A DNA stretch of 64,000 nt from an uncultured Cryomorphaceae bacterium (GCA_913009655.1 CAJVWI010000008.1:1-64000), one strand, 5' to 3'; shown: positions 27,575 to 38,142, numbered from the stretch's first letter. The notes: generated from the letters alone by a model not told the origin. Numbers and translations: made by a program.

Positions 27575-29431
27575 ATGGCTGAGAAAGACTTACTTCCCGA
27601 AGAAGGGAATACGATTGCAGAGAATGCGAAAAATATTGAATCCATTGACAATAAGAAGGATTCCGTAGATAAAAAAGAGCTCAAAAATAATGAGCTAAAA
27701 GCCGCCCACCCAGAAATTAAAAAGGTTTCAGGGTCTGAAAAAGAAACTCAAGAGTCCATAGTTAAAGACCCACCTAACTCAGATGCAACTGACGCAGACT
27801 CAGGTGAGACTGATGCAGACTTAGGTGGAACTGATGCAGACTTAGGTGGAACTGATGCAGAAGTGGTAGAAGAAAAAAATAAAGAGGATAAAGAAGAGCA
27901 TGACGACCATACTTCTGATTACAATGAGAAATCAGACGAAGAACTGTTAATCGAAGCTAAGAAAGTTCTAAAAAATATCCCTATCAAGGATGCTAGGATA
28001 CCTATTTTAGCGATAAAGTCGGTTCTCTCGCCGAGATGGGATAACGAAAGATCTGAGGCTCAAGAAAAATATATTGAAAGTGGAGGTAACATAATTGATT
28101 TTCACTTTGATCAAAAAAATAAAGAGGATTTTTACAAAGTCTTTAATGATTTCAAAAAATTATATTCTGAATACCGCGCGCAGCTGCAAGGTAAAATGGC
28201 AATTAATCTTGAACTCAAGAAAAACTTGCTTTCAGAAATAAAAAAATTGGCGGAAAGTGATGATTTACCTACCGGCCACACTTACAAAGAATTTAAACGC
28301 ATTAATGATAAATGGAAAGAAATAGGTCATGTACCAAATGAGGCGACACGAGACTTGTATGCGTCATATAGATTTTTTGTAGATCGATTCTATGATAATC
28401 TAAGACTATCTCAGGATTTACGGGACTTAGATCATAAGCACAATAAAGAAGCGAAACAAAACCTAATTGCAGAGATCAAATCTCTATCAGAGAAAGATTG
28501 GACTGCTGCACTTGGTAAAGATCTACAGAGATTACATGCATCCTGGAAAGAAGTAGGTCCCGTTTCTGTTGAAGACAAAGAGACTCTATGGGCCTCATTT
28601 CAAGAAAATTCAAATATTTTACATGAAAAGCGAAGGTTAAAACAAGAAGCTGCAGCTGAAAATAATAAAACAAAATTAGGCTTAAAAGAAAAAATAGTAG
28701 AGGAATTAGAAAGCCTTTGCTCCTCGGAGTATAGCGATCATAAACAATGGCAAAACTCGACAGATAAAGCCAAAGAGCTCAGAGAATCAATGTCTAAAAT
28801 AGGAAGGACATTTAGCACTGCAAGTGATCTGCTATGGGACCGATTTAAAAAATCTGAGAAACTTTTTTTTAAAAATCGGAATCAATTCTATAAAGGAAGA
28901 AAGACCCTACTCAAGGTTGCTCTAGATGCCAAATATGAACTGGTGTTAAAGGCAGAAGAACTTTCAGTTCGGACGGATTGGTCTGTTGCCGTAAAAGAGG
29001 TGAAAAAACTACAAGAAGATTGGAAAAAAACAGGATTTGTCCCTCGAAAAGACTCAGATAAGGCATGGCTCAAATTTAAATCTGCCTGTAATAAATTTTT
29101 TGATTCTATGCGATCCGCCAATGGAGAAATGCGAATTATTCAAAGGAAAGAGGACGACCGTAGTAATAAACTTTCTAATGCTTTATCTAATGTGGAAAAG
29201 GCCAAAAGGGATCTTTCTCAATTAGAAAATAATATGGGATTTTTTCAATTTGCCAATGAAAATAGTCCGATAGTAAAAGATGCTCAGAAAAAAGTTGACG
29301 ATGCCAAAAAAATTGTAGAGAAAGCTGAAAAAAATTTAAAAGAAATTCGAATTGCTCAAAGAAAAGAAGATAACGAAAAATCAATCGTGGATAAACCTTC
29401 AGAAACCGAAGAAAATAGCAACGAAAAATAA
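27575..29431 (+). CDS. DUF349 domain-containing protein with acidic N-terminal linker
   Basis: 618 aa, recurring 'W..(I/V)G.VP...(K/R)...W..F......F(Y/F)' units such as NDKWKEIGHVPNEATRDLYASYRFFVDRFY and EDWKKTGFVPRKDSDKAWLKFKSACNKFF. Confidence 0.92.
   Translation: MAEKDLLPEEGNTIAENAKNIESIDNKKDSVDKKELKNNELKAAHPEIKKVSGSEKETQESIVKDPPNSDATDADSGETDADLGGTDADLGGTDAEVVEEKNKEDKEEHDDHTSDYNEKSDEELLIEAKKVLKNIPIKDARIPILAIKSVLSPRWDNERSEAQEKYIESGGNIIDFHFDQKNKEDFYKVFNDFKKLYSEYRAQLQGKMAINLELKKNLLSEIKKLAESDDLPTGHTYKEFKRINDKWKEIGHVPNEATRDLYASYRFFVDRFYDNLRLSQDLRDLDHKHNKEAKQNLIAEIKSLSEKDWTAALGKDLQRLHASWKEVGPVSVEDKETLWASFQENSNILHEKRRLKQEAAAENNKTKLGLKEKIVEELESLCSSEYSDHKQWQNSTDKAKELRESMSKIGRTFSTASDLLWDRFKKSEKLFFKNRNQFYKGRKTLLKVALDAKYELVLKAEELSVRTDWSVAVKEVKKLQEDWKKTGFVPRKDSDKAWLKFKSACNKFFDSMRSANGEMRIIQRKEDDRSNKLSNALSNVEKAKRDLSQLENNMGFFQFANENSPIVKDAQKKVDDAKKIVEKAEKNLKEIRIAQRKEDNEKSIVDKPSETEENSNEK
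27788..27861 (+). repeat. 21-bp in-frame tandem repeat (7-aa unit TDADLGG)
   Basis: actgacgcagactcaggtgag / actgatgcagacttaggtgga / actgatgcagacttaggtgga / actgatgcaga...; units 2 and 3 identical. Confidence 0.9.
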
Positions 29432-29434
29432 AAT

Positions 29435-31429
29435 ATGGATTTTCAAATAGAAAGTCCTTTTCAGCCTACTGGCGATCAGCCTCAAGCTATAGAAAAACTA
29501 ACTGATGGGATTTTAAATGGTGAGTCCCACCAATCATTATTGGGAGTAACGGGTTCAGGCAAAACATTTACTGTTGCAAACGTTATAAACAGAGTTCAAC
29601 GTCCAACATTAGTTTTATCACATAATAAAACTCTAGCTGCACAACTATATCAAGAATTTAAATCATTTTTCCCAAATAATGCAGTTGAATACTTTGTATC
29701 CTATTATGACTATTATCAGCCCGAAGCATTTATGCCGAGCAGTGGGACTTATATCGAGAAAGACCTTAGCATAAATGATGAAATAGAAAAAATGAGGCTG
29801 AGCGCGACTTCCTCTCTCTTAAGTGGAAGGAAAGATGTGATAGTTGTAGCATCTGTCTCCTGCCTTTATGGAATGGGGAACCCCGATGCTTTTAATTCGC
29901 AAACTATTGAGATATCAAAAGGTCAAATTATTTCAAGACAAAAGCTTTTACTAAAATTTGTTAGTGCTCTTTATAGCAGAACAACAGGAGACTTTAAAAG
30001 AGGTAATTTTCGCGTCAAAGGAGACACTGTAGATGTATTTCCGGCTTATGGTGAGCTATTTCATAGAATACTATTTTGGGGCGATGAAATTGAATCAATA
30101 GAGGTCTGGGATCCAACTGAAATGAAGAAAAAAGAAGACATTGAAGACCTAAGACTATTTCCTGCAAATTTATTTGTAACAACTCCTGATCAGCTCAATA
30201 ATGCAATTAAAGATATTGAGCTTGACCTTGGTTTACAGGTTGAACATTTTATAAAAACAGATAGACCCCTCGAAGCAAAGCGCATTAAAGAGCGAACAAC
30301 GTTTGATCTTGAGATGATCAGAGAACTAGGCTATTGTTCTGGAATAGAGAACTACAGTAGATATTTAGATGGACGAAAGCCAAATACACGGCCTTATTGC
30401 CTAGTAGACTATTTCGCAAAAGATTTTTTACTTGTCGTTGATGAAAGCCATGTTAGTCTCCCACAAGTAAGGGCGATGTATGGGGGTGATCGTTCGCGAA
30501 AAGAAAATCTTGTAGAATATGGATTTCGTCTTCCTGCAGCAATGGATAACAGGCCCCTTAAATTTGATGAATTTGAAGCACTTCAAAATCAAGTCATTTA
30601 TGTTTCCGCAACTCCTGCAGATCATGAACTAGAAAAATCTGAAGGAGTTATTGTTGAACAAATTATTCGTCCTACTGGACTACTTGACCCAATAATCGAG
30701 GTTCGACCTAGTGAAAACCAAGTTGATGATCTAATGGAAGAGATTCGTATCAGGTCTGAAAAAAATGAAAGAATATTAGTAACTACTCTAACAAAGCGCA
30801 TGGCTGAGGAATTGACTAAGTATTTTTTACGCTATGGAGTACGCTGCCGCTATATTCATTCAGATGTTGAAACGTTAGATAGAATACAAATAATGGAAGA
30901 TTTGCGCAAAGGTCTATTCGACGTATTGATTGGAGTAAATCTATTAAGAGAAGGTCTTGATTTCCCGCAAGTTTCCCTTGTTGCAATTATTGATGCTGAT
31001 AAAGAAGGATTTCTAAGATCTGAAAGATCACTAGTCCAAACTATTGGACGCGCCGCAAGAAATATCAATGGTATGGCTATTTTTTATGCCGATAAAATAA
31101 CTTCTTCAATGCAAAAAACAATGTCAGAGACAACACGCCGTAGAAAAATTCAGTCGGAATATAATACTGCTCACAACATAATACCAAAAGCGATAATTAA
31201 AGAAGAGTCTCACGCTTTCCAGGATAAGTATGAAGAAACCCTGCGAATAGATACTGCAAAAAGAAAATTAGATGAGACAAGAGTTGGCTTACTAACTGCC
31301 AGTCAATTGGAGGATCGGATTATCAAAACAAGAAAAGAGATGGAAAAATCGGCAAAAAATCTAGATTTTCTTGAGGCTGCTAAATACAGGGATCTTTTAG
31401 CTCAATTACAAAAAGCCAAGAAGAGCTAA
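29435..31429 (+). CDS. uvrB: Excinuclease ABC subunit B
   Basis: 664 aa, FQPTGDQPQAIEKL, GVTGSGKTFTVANV, FVSYYDYYQPEAFMP, GVNLLREGLDFPQVSLVAIIDADKEGFLRS. Confidence 0.98.
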   Translation: MDFQIESPFQPTGDQPQAIEKLTDGILNGESHQSLLGVTGSGKTFTVANVINRVQRPTLVLSHNKTLAAQLYQEFKSFFPNNAVEYFVSYYDYYQPEAFMPSSGTYIEKDLSINDEIEKMRLSATSSLLSGRKDVIVVASVSCLYGMGNPDAFNSQTIEISKGQIISRQKLLLKFVSALYSRTTGDFKRGNFRVKGDTVDVFPAYGELFHRILFWGDEIESIEVWDPTEMKKKEDIEDLRLFPANLFVTTPDQLNNAIKDIELDLGLQVEHFIKTDRPLEAKRIKERTTFDLEMIRELGYCSGIENYSRYLDGRKPNTRPYCLVDYFAKDFLLVVDESHVSLPQVRAMYGGDRSRKENLVEYGFRLPAAMDNRPLKFDEFEALQNQVIYVSATPADHELEKSEGVIVEQIIRPTGLLDPIIEVRPSENQVDDLMEEIRIRSEKNERILVTTLTKRMAEELTKYFLRYGVRCRYIHSDVETLDRIQIMEDLRKGLFDVLIGVNLLREGLDFPQVSLVAIIDADKEGFLRSERSLVQTIGRAARNINGMAIFYADKITSSMQKTMSETTRRRKIQSEYNTAHNIIPKAIIKEESHAFQDKYEETLRIDTAKRKLDETRVGLLTASQLEDRIIKTRKEMEKSAKNLDFLEAAKYRDLLAQLQKAKKS

Positions 31430-31447
31430 AAATATTTTCTTAATTAT

Positions 31448-31693
31448 TTATCCATTTTTAATTTTTGCCCTTAAAATGATAACAGCAAGAACCAGTGTTG
31501 TAACATTAGCAAAAGTCATTGGGCCATTTCTCATCATTACCCCATAAACCAACCAAAACAATATCCCCACAGTAAAGAGTGAATACATCCATAAACTTAT
31601 AGAAGCAGTGTCTTTTGTGCGAATAACTTTAATTGCTTGCGGGACAAAGGAAAAAGTGGTCAAGACAGAAGCTAACCATCCAATAGTCTCCAT
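31448..31693 (-). CDS. SemiSWEET-type PQ-loop sugar transporter
   Basis: 81 aa, three TM segments, IGWLASVLTTFSFVPQAIKVIRTKDTASIS...WLVYGVMM. Confidence 0.9.
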   Translation of the reverse strand: METIGWLASVLTTFSFVPQAIKVIRTKDTASISLWMYSLFTVGILFWLVYGVMMRNGPMTFANVTTLVLAVIILRAKIKNG

Positions 31694-31696
31694 CTA

Positions 31697-32629
31697 CTAA
31701 ACTACTTTAACTAATTCAACATCGAAAATTAATGTTGCGTTAGGTGGAATTACTCCACCTGCGCCTTGAGAACCGTAACCCAATTCAGATGGAATAACAA
31801 AACGAGCTTTACCACCCTCCTTGAGAAGCATAATACCTTCATCCCATCCAGGAATTACTCTACCAACTCCAATAGGTATATCTATAGGCTCACCCCGCTG
31901 AATACTTGAATCAAAAGTAGAGCCATCAATTAGGCTTCCTGTATAATGAACTTTCACAGTTTGCCCGGAATTTGGAGCTTTACCTGTTCCCTCTAACTCC
32001 ATTTTGTAATATAAACCTGAATCTGTCTTAGTCATACCTTCTGTAACCGACTCAATAGCTTTCAACTGCGAAGCTTTACCCTCAGACTCAATTTCATTTT
32101 GAGCCTCAATACCTTTTTCAAAAGCTTCATGAGCATTGAATGATTCTGCCTCTGAGCCGATTGCCAAAATCTCTACATTATTTAATTTATCATTCTCCGA
32201 TACCTTGTCAACAACTTCCTGACCTTCAACAACCTGGCCAAAAACTGTATGCTTGCCGTCAAGCCATGAAGTCTCAACATGAGTGATAAAAAACTGAGAA
32301 CCATTTGTTCCAGGACCTGAATTTGCCATTGATAACACTCCAGGGCCTGAATGCTTTAAGTTAGAAACGATTTCATCTGGAAAGTTATAACCGGGACCGC
32401 CAGTTCCCTTTCCTTGAGGGCATCCACCTTGAATCATAAAGTCAGGAATCACCCTATGGAAAGAAAGTCCATCATAATACTTTTGACCATCAGGGAATGC
32501 TGAGTTTTTTTGAATTCCAGTTGCTAAACCCACAAAATTACCAACAGTCATGGGCGTCTGCTTATGATGGAGTAAAACTGTGATTGTTCCTTTTGAAGTA
32601 TTGAAACGAGCATACAAGCCGTCATTCAT
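31697..32629 (-). CDS. Cyclophilin-FKBP fusion peptidyl-prolyl isomerase (no signal peptide)
   Basis: 310 aa, N-term cyclophilin ([40 protein letters not shown]), C-term FKBP ([45 protein letters not shown]). Confidence 0.95.
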   Translation of the reverse strand: MNDGLYARFNTSKGTITVLLHHKQTPMTVGNFVGLATGIQKNSAFPDGQKYYDGLSFHRVIPDFMIQGGCPQGKGTGGPGYNFPDEIVSNLKHSGPGVLSMANSGPGTNGSQFFITHVETSWLDGKHTVFGQVVEGQEVVDKVSENDKLNNVEILAIGSEAESFNAHEAFEKGIEAQNEIESEGKASQLKAIESVTEGMTKTDSGLYYKMELEGTGKAPNSGQTVKVHYTGSLIDGSTFDSSIQRGEPIDIPIGVGRVIPGWDEGIMLLKEGGKARFVIPSELGYGSQGAGGVIPPNATLIFDVELVKVV

Positions 32630-32683
32630 AATTATGTTATTTAAAGAATATTATTAAGAAAATAAGAATGATTTAAGAAGTAA

Positions 32684-33871
32684 TCAATTAGATGGTAAAA
32701 CATCTTCAATCCAAACGTCAAAAACCAAAGAGCTATTCGGAGGAATAACCTGTCCTGCTCCGCTTTCTCCGTAACCAAGATCAGAAGGAATTAACAACTT
32801 TGCATGACTGCCTTTTTTTAAACCGATTATACCTCTCTTCCATCCTTCAATAACACGACCTGAAGGCCCGGCAACTAATGGAAATGGTCCGTAAGGCTCC
32901 CGTTGAGGATTGTAATTATTCATTTGCATCGCCACTTCTTTTACACTACTGTCAAAAGGCTTTCCGGATGATAGATACCCTGCATAGTGAACAAAAACTT
33001 GATCGCCTGCTTTAATAGGTTCACCTTCTCCCACTGTTACATCAAAAACCTTTAACCCGTCTGCTAGTTGGCGAGCTTTAGCATTCCAAAATTTATATTC
33101 TGGCTCATATAAATCTGAATCAACCATTCCCCCATCCATTAACCAATGAAATTGAGCAGATCTTTCAAGACCTTTTTTCGCACTTTCTTTTTTCTTGTCC
33201 TCAACAGCTAAAATTATTTCGTTTTTTTTGGTCGAGAATCTTTCTGGAGCAGAAAAGGATTTCGCTGTTTTGCCTACTCTTATGATCTCAATTGTCATGG
33301 TTATGTCTTCATTTGGTACGTTGGACGCACTTTTTTCAACTCCAGAAATTTCAACGATTTTTTCAATTCCTTTTATGGTTTTCCCAAAGATTGAATGTTT
33401 GTTATCTAACCAAGCTGTTGGTACTTCAGTAATAAAAAACTGAGAACCATTAGTGTTTGGACCGCTGTTGGCCATTGACAATATGCCTGGAGAAGAATGC
33501 TTGAGGTCTGGATGAAATTCATCTGGAAAGCTGTACCCAGGACCACCCTGCCCTGTTCCTTGAGGGTCCCCCCCTTGAATCATGAATTGAGAAATGACGC
33601 GATGAAACTTAAGTCCATCAAAAAACGGCTCTCCGGACTTAGAAGCTACTTCTGGATGATTTCCTTCTGCAAGAGCTACAAAGTTTGCAACTGTCATTGG
33701 CGCCTTTTCCATTTCTAACTCGATCAGTAAATCTCCTTTTGAAGATTTAATTAAAGCAAAAAGACCGTCTTGAAGTTTTACTTTTTCACCATTTACCTCG
33801 ACGCCACTTGGCTTAGCTGCGCAGGACATTATAAAAATTGCTACCAGAGCAAGAGCTGCAAATCGTTTCAT
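32684..33871 (-). CDS. Cyclophilin-FKBP fusion peptidyl-prolyl isomerase, predicted lipoprotein
   Basis: 395 aa, lipobox-like MKRFAALALVAIFIMSC, cyclophilin FHRVISQFMIQGGDPQGTGQGGPGYSF, FKBP QVFVHYAGYLSSGKPFDSS...GWKRGIIGLKKGSHAKLLIPSDLGYG. Confidence 0.95.
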   Translation of the reverse strand: MKRFAALALVAIFIMSCAAKPSGVEVNGEKVKLQDGLFALIKSSKGDLLIELEMEKAPMTVANFVALAEGNHPEVASKSGEPFFDGLKFHRVISQFMIQGGDPQGTGQGGPGYSFPDEFHPDLKHSSPGILSMANSGPNTNGSQFFITEVPTAWLDNKHSIFGKTIKGIEKIVEISGVEKSASNVPNEDITMTIEIIRVGKTAKSFSAPERFSTKKNEIILAVEDKKKESAKKGLERSAQFHWLMDGGMVDSDLYEPEYKFWNAKARQLADGLKVFDVTVGEGEPIKAGDQVFVHYAGYLSSGKPFDSSVKEVAMQMNNYNPQREPYGPFPLVAGPSGRVIEGWKRGIIGLKKGSHAKLLIPSDLGYGESGAGQVIPPNSSLVFDVWIEDVLPSN

Positions 33872-33902
33872 AATTCTATACTTAGATAATTTATCATTTT
33901 AT

Positions 33903-34415
33903 TTAGAGAATGCGAAGGTAATAAACAAGGGGTGTAAGAGGAGGTATTGTCTTTAAATCTCCTGCAAGCCCATGTGCAAGATGCGCAGGGATGATTAATA
34001 TTAAACTATCTCCACGTCTAGAACCCAAAGATGCCTCTTGAACTCCCCAAATCGTCTCGTTATCTCGAAGTATTAAAAATTCTGAAATTTTAGATTGACT
34101 AAAATCATAGCCTTTGAGGCTAGTAACTCTTGAGTTAACCCTTGCCAAATCTCCAGTATCCAAAACAACTCCATTACCGCGCTCAATTAAGGAAATATGC
34201 ATTCCCAATCCATTTCTAAGAAATTTGTGACTCGAGGAATCGATGAATAATTCTATGTCTTTACGTTCCGCTTCTAAAACTGCCCTATTTTGAGCAATCA
34301 TTCTCTCAAATTTCTCATATTCAGTCAATTTGAATTCCTTATTTTCTTCTACTTGAGTCAAACATGAGGTTGAAAAAAATAAAGGAAGCATAAAACTCAA
34401 AGCGGTTAATTTCAT
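33903..34415 (-). CDS. GldI-like FKBP-fold lipoprotein
   Basis: ORF 33903..34508 re-trimmed to the internal Met giving MKLTALSFMLPLFFSTSC. Degenerate FKBP region GNGVVLDTGDLARVNSRVTSLKGYDF...ETIWGVQEASLGSRRGDSLILIIPAHLAHGLAG; next to DHH phosphoesterase and ndk. Confidence 0.7.
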   Translation of the reverse strand: MKLTALSFMLPLFFSTSCLTQVEENKEFKLTEYEKFERMIAQNRAVLEAERKDIELFIDSSSHKFLRNGLGMHISLIERGNGVVLDTGDLARVNSRVTSLKGYDFSQSKISEFLILRDNETIWGVQEASLGSRRGDSLILIIPAHLAHGLAGDLKTIPPLTPLVYYLRIL

Positions 34416-34461
34416 GCTTGAAGAATATGGATAATCAGGATATGATTTTGTCCTAAATAAT

Positions 34462-35463
34462 CTAATCATTGAGAAAAGCTTCTTTGAAGGTAGACTTAAA
34501 CTTATCAATTGTTTCTGTAATACTCATGCTACTTGAACCTCCTGAGGCATTTTTATGACCACCACCTTCCCAATTCTTTCTGGCATATTTATTCACATCA
34601 ACATTGCCCTTACTTCTGAAAGATAGCTTCATATTGCTCTCTGAATCTTCACGAATAAAAATTGAAATCAAAACCCCAGCAACCCCAAGACCTTGATTCA
34701 CAAGGCCTTCTGTGTCTCCAGGTTGATATTCCAATTCTCTAAGATCGTTTTGTTTGATAAATACAATTGAAGCAAACCCATCGTCAGTAATAATAAGGTT
34801 CGATAAGGCGCGACCCCAAATCATTAATCGGCTCTTTGGATTATTATCAAATAAACGGTCGTGAATAACATGAGGAGCGGCTCCAGCTTCAATAAGTTTC
34901 CCCGCAATATGCATGGTCCTACCAGAAGTTATTGGAAATCTAAATGACCCAGTATCCGTAATTAGCCCCGTTAAAAGATTATCTGCACAAGCAAGGTCAA
35001 TATTACCTCCATCCTGTTCAATCAAATCATAAACCATCTCACATGTTGAACTTTTCGAAGTCATGGAAAACACTAAATCAAATGATATATCTGGACTTTC
35101 ATGATGATCAATAATGATTTTACTGCCAGAAAAGCCACTGATAATTGACTCCATTTGATCTCCAACTCTGCTTGCCACATTATAATCGAGGGAGAAAAGA
35201 ACATCAGCCCTTTTAATAATCTCTTTGGCCTTGCTGGAGTCCAAACTAAATATATGAACGAAATCTGATAAATAGCCCACACTTCCCTGTAGCGGTAAAG
35301 AGGGTGGATTTGGGAAAATGACATCAACAGCGAAGTTCTGGCTATGCAAATAGTGAGCTAACCCCAAAGCACTTCCTATTGCATCACCATCAGGATTCCA
35401 ATGACTCGTTAAAACAATCTTTCTCGGCTTTTCCCTTAAAAAAGTTATAATTTGATCAATCAT
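34462..35463 (-). CDS. DHH family phosphoesterase (NrnA/bifunctional oligoribonuclease-like)
   Basis: 333 aa, [45 protein letters not shown]. Confidence 0.93.
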   Translation of the reverse strand: MIDQIITFLREKPRKIVLTSHWNPDGDAIGSALGLAHYLHSQNFAVDVIFPNPPSLPLQGSVGYLSDFVHIFSLDSSKAKEIIKRADVLFSLDYNVASRVGDQMESIISGFSGSKIIIDHHESPDISFDLVFSMTSKSSTCEMVYDLIEQDGGNIDLACADNLLTGLITDTGSFRFPITSGRTMHIAGKLIEAGAAPHVIHDRLFDNNPKSRLMIWGRALSNLIITDDGFASIVFIKQNDLRELEYQPGDTEGLVNQGLGVAGVLISIFIREDSESNMKLSFRSKGNVDVNKYARKNWEGGGHKNASGGSSSMSITETIDKFKSTFKEAFLND

Positions 35464-35467
35464 TCTG

Positions 35468-35501
35468 TTGCATTAAAGTGAGTGTAAATTTCGTAATTTT
35501 G
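35468..35501 (+). promoter_or_regulatory. Bacteroidota-type promoter of ndk: TTG-N23-TAATTTTG
   Basis: TTG at 35468-35470, TAATTTTG (TAnnTTTG) at 35494-35501, ndk ATG at 35532. Confidence 0.6.
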
Positions 35502-35531
35502 CGGCCGAAAACTAGAAATAATTATACCAAG

Positions 35532-35945
35532 ATGAACCGCACCTTTACAATGATCAAACCAGATGCCGTAGAAAACGGCCATATTGGAGCAATATTAGAA
35601 AAAATTAACGCTGCAGGATTTAGCATAGCAGCAATGAAATTAACGAAACTGAGCAAAAGTGATGCTGAAAAGTTTTATGAAATTCACTCTGAGCGACCTT
35701 TTTATAGAGAACTTGTTAATTACATGTCCTCTGGACCAATAGTAGCTGCAATTCTTGAAAAAGATAATGCTGTAAATAATTTTCGAACCCTTATTGGATC
35801 CACAAATCCTGCAGAAGCAGCTGAAGGAACCATTAGAAAACTTTTCGCTACATCTATTTCAGCAAATGCAATTCACGGTTCGGATAGCGACGAAAATGCC
35901 AATTTAGAAGGAGAATTCTTTTTTTCTCTTGATGAGAGGTTCTAA
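35532..35945 (+). CDS. ndk: Nucleoside-diphosphate kinase
   Basis: [30 protein letters not shown]...[20 protein letters not shown]; catalytic His in NAIHGSD. ORF-track start at 35478 trimmed to 35532. Confidence 0.95.
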   Translation: MNRTFTMIKPDAVENGHIGAILEKINAAGFSIAAMKLTKLSKSDAEKFYEIHSERPFYRELVNYMSSGPIVAAILEKDNAVNNFRTLIGSTNPAEAAEGTIRKLFATSISANAIHGSDSDENANLEGEFFFSLDERF

Positions 35946-35952
35946 ATAAAAT

Positions 35953-35980
35953 AAAGAAGGCCTTTAATTAGGGCTTCTTT
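35953..35980 (+). terminator. Hairpin terminator downstream of ndk, possibly bidirectional
   Basis: AAAGAAGGCC-tttaatta-GGGCTTCTTT, 10-bp arms with one mismatch, between the convergent ndk and DUF721 genes. Confidence 0.7.
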
Positions 35981-36272
35981 AATTCAGTATTATCTCAGAA
36001 ATAACAATTTCTTGATCAATTTTTTCATTCAAAGCATTCAATAACCTTTTTTTTTGCATGCTTAGCTCGTGTCTTAAGGAATTTGAATCACAAGAAACGT
36101 AAAGAGTCTCCTTTTTAATTGAGAATTTTCGAACTTTTTGATAGGCCTGCTCTCCTAATATTTCAATCCAAGCATTCTCTATCAATCCCAATTTATAGGA
36201 GTTTTTATGCTGAAAAGGTTCCTTAATTGAACTTATAACTTCAGCTATCGATTTTAGATCGGGTCTTAACAT
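35979..36272 (-). CDS. DUF721 (DciA-like) family protein
   Basis: 97 aa, WIEILGEQAYQKVRKFSIKKETLYVSCDSNSLRHELSMQKKRLLNALNEKI; immediately follows recF. Confidence 0.85.
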   Translation of the reverse strand: MLRPDLKSIAEVISSIKEPFQHKNSYKLGLIENAWIEILGEQAYQKVRKFSIKKETLYVSCDSNSLRHELSMQKKRLLNALNEKIDQEIVISEIILN

Positions 36273-37366
36273 TAGCTACTTAAATCTATTACTTTAGCCT
36301 CTTCATTTACTGATTTAATCATAAACTCTGTTCTTTCAGTGTGGGTATCGGTAATGAAAATTTGGCCAAAATGGTGCTCATTTACTAAACGAATTAAACC
36401 TTCAACCCTCAGAGCATCTAACTTATCAAATATATCGTCTAACAATAAAATTGGTTTGACCCCCAAAGCATTTTTCAAAGAATCAAATACCGCCAGTTTT
36501 AGAGCTACAACAAATGATTTTTGCTGCCCCTGGGAACCGACTCGGTTTAATTGCTCCCCATGCAGTTTAAACAATAAGTCTTCTCTGTGAATTCCCTTAG
36601 AAGTATACTGCAAAACACGATCTTTATCTAAATTTTCATTTAGTAAAACATCTAAATCTTTTTCATGTAACGAAGATTTATATTCAATTGCCACAATTTC
36701 TTTATCACCTGCCATCCAGCCATAGTACTTTTTTAAGACTGGTTCAAAATACTCAACAAATGTTTGTCTAGCTGAATAAATTATTTTACTATTCAAAACA
36801 AGCTGATCATTATATAAACCAAGCATAGACTCATCAAAAGTTCTATTAGCAGCAAAGTATTTTAAAAGCGCATTTCTTTGTGACAAAGCTCGATTATATG
36901 ATAAAAGAGCTTCTAAATACTTCTTATCTGATTGCGCGATGACAGAATTCATGAATTTACGTCTAGCCTCGCTTCCATCGGTAATAAGATTCCTATCATA
37001 GGGACTAATCATAACTACTGGAAATCTACCTAGGTGGTCTGAAAGCTTTGTGTATTCGGCGTCATCAGTCTTGAAAACTTTTTTTTCAGCTTTTTTAAGA
37101 CCGCAATAAATTGGAGTCACAATCTGATTCGCTTGCATTTTTCCTTCAAGCACAAAAAATGGAGCGTTGAACTGAATGTTGTGAAAGTCAGAGTTGTGAA
37201 AATAACTCTTTGTCATGCACAAGACATGTATTGCATCTAAAATAGTAGTCTTTCCAGCACCATTGATTCCAACTATAGCATTTAGTTTAGGTGAAAAAGT
37301 GAAATCAATTGAAGTATGGTTTTTAAAATGAACCATACGCAATTCTGTTAGTGTCAAATCATGCAT
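36272..37366 (-). CDS. recF: DNA replication and repair protein RecF
   Basis: 364 aa, MVHFKNHTSIDFTFSPKLNAIVGINGAGKTTILDAIHVLC, GSQGQQKSFVVALKLA, ILLLDDIFDKLD. Confidence 0.97.
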   Translation of the reverse strand: MHDLTLTELRMVHFKNHTSIDFTFSPKLNAIVGINGAGKTTILDAIHVLCMTKSYFHNSDFHNIQFNAPFFVLEGKMQANQIVTPIYCGLKKAEKKVFKTDDAEYTKLSDHLGRFPVVMISPYDRNLITDGSEARRKFMNSVIAQSDKKYLEALLSYNRALSQRNALLKYFAANRTFDESMLGLYNDQLVLNSKIIYSARQTFVEYFEPVLKKYYGWMAGDKEIVAIEYKSSLHEKDLDVLLNENLDKDRVLQYTSKGIHREDLLFKLHGEQLNRVGSQGQQKSFVVALKLAVFDSLKNALGVKPILLLDDIFDKLDALRVEGLIRLVNEHHFGQIFITDTHTERTEFMIKSVNEEAKVIDLSS

Positions 37367-37443
37367 ATGCCAAAAGTAGCTCCAATCGACGGTTTTGGCT
37401 ATCTTTGCCGCCCTTAATCTACAGATCTTCTATTTAAGACGTT

Positions 37444-38142
37444 ATGGCAAAGAAAAAAGAATTTGATCTTATTGAAAATCCTGAAGCAGCAGTTGAAGCA
37501 GGATTGAACAAAGTAGAAACGTTTGTTCAGAAACACAAAGAAAAGATTATTACCGTGGTTGCAGCGGCAGTAGTAGGAGTTGCTGGAATTTGGGCCTACA
37601 ATCAATTCATAAGTATTCCGAATGAGGAAAAAGCTCAAGTCGCAATCTATCCTGCACAACAGGCCTTTGCCAAAGATTCTCTGAAATTAGCGCTTAACGG
37701 CAACGGACTTACTCTTGGTTTTTTAGACATTATAGACGAATATGGAGCTACAAAAGCTGCAAACCTAGCCAATTATTATGCTGGACTATGTTATTTAAGC
37801 CTGGGACAACCTGAAGACGCAATTGAATACTTAGATAATTTTAAAGGAAATGATCCAGTTTTGAGTATTGTTGCAAAGGGTGCAATTGGAGATGCCTTCG
37901 CGGACTTAAATCAGCCAAATGAAGCATTAGAATATTATATCAAAGCTTCAAATGGCAATGCGAACAATTTTTTAACCCCAATATTTTTAAAGAAAGCTGG
38001 AACTGCTGCTGAAATGGTAGAAAATTATAAGGTGGCATTGAAAGTCTACAAGCGTTTAAAATCTGATTTTTCCAATTCGAATGAGTCCCAAGACATAGAG
38101 GCCTTAATTTCTTTTTGTGAAGCTAAAATTAGCAATTCTTAA
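37444..38142 (+). CDS. TPR-containing membrane-anchored protein
   Basis: 232 aa, single TM (IITVVAAAVVGVAGIWAY), TPR-like NYYAGLCYLSLGQPEDAIEYLDNF. Confidence 0.85.
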   Translation: MAKKKEFDLIENPEAAVEAGLNKVETFVQKHKEKIITVVAAAVVGVAGIWAYNQFISIPNEEKAQVAIYPAQQAFAKDSLKLALNGNGLTLGFLDIIDEYGATKAANLANYYAGLCYLSLGQPEDAIEYLDNFKGNDPVLSIVAKGAIGDAFADLNQPNEALEYYIKASNGNANNFLTPIFLKKAGTAAEMVENYKVALKVYKRLKSDFSNSNESQDIEALISFCEAKISNS

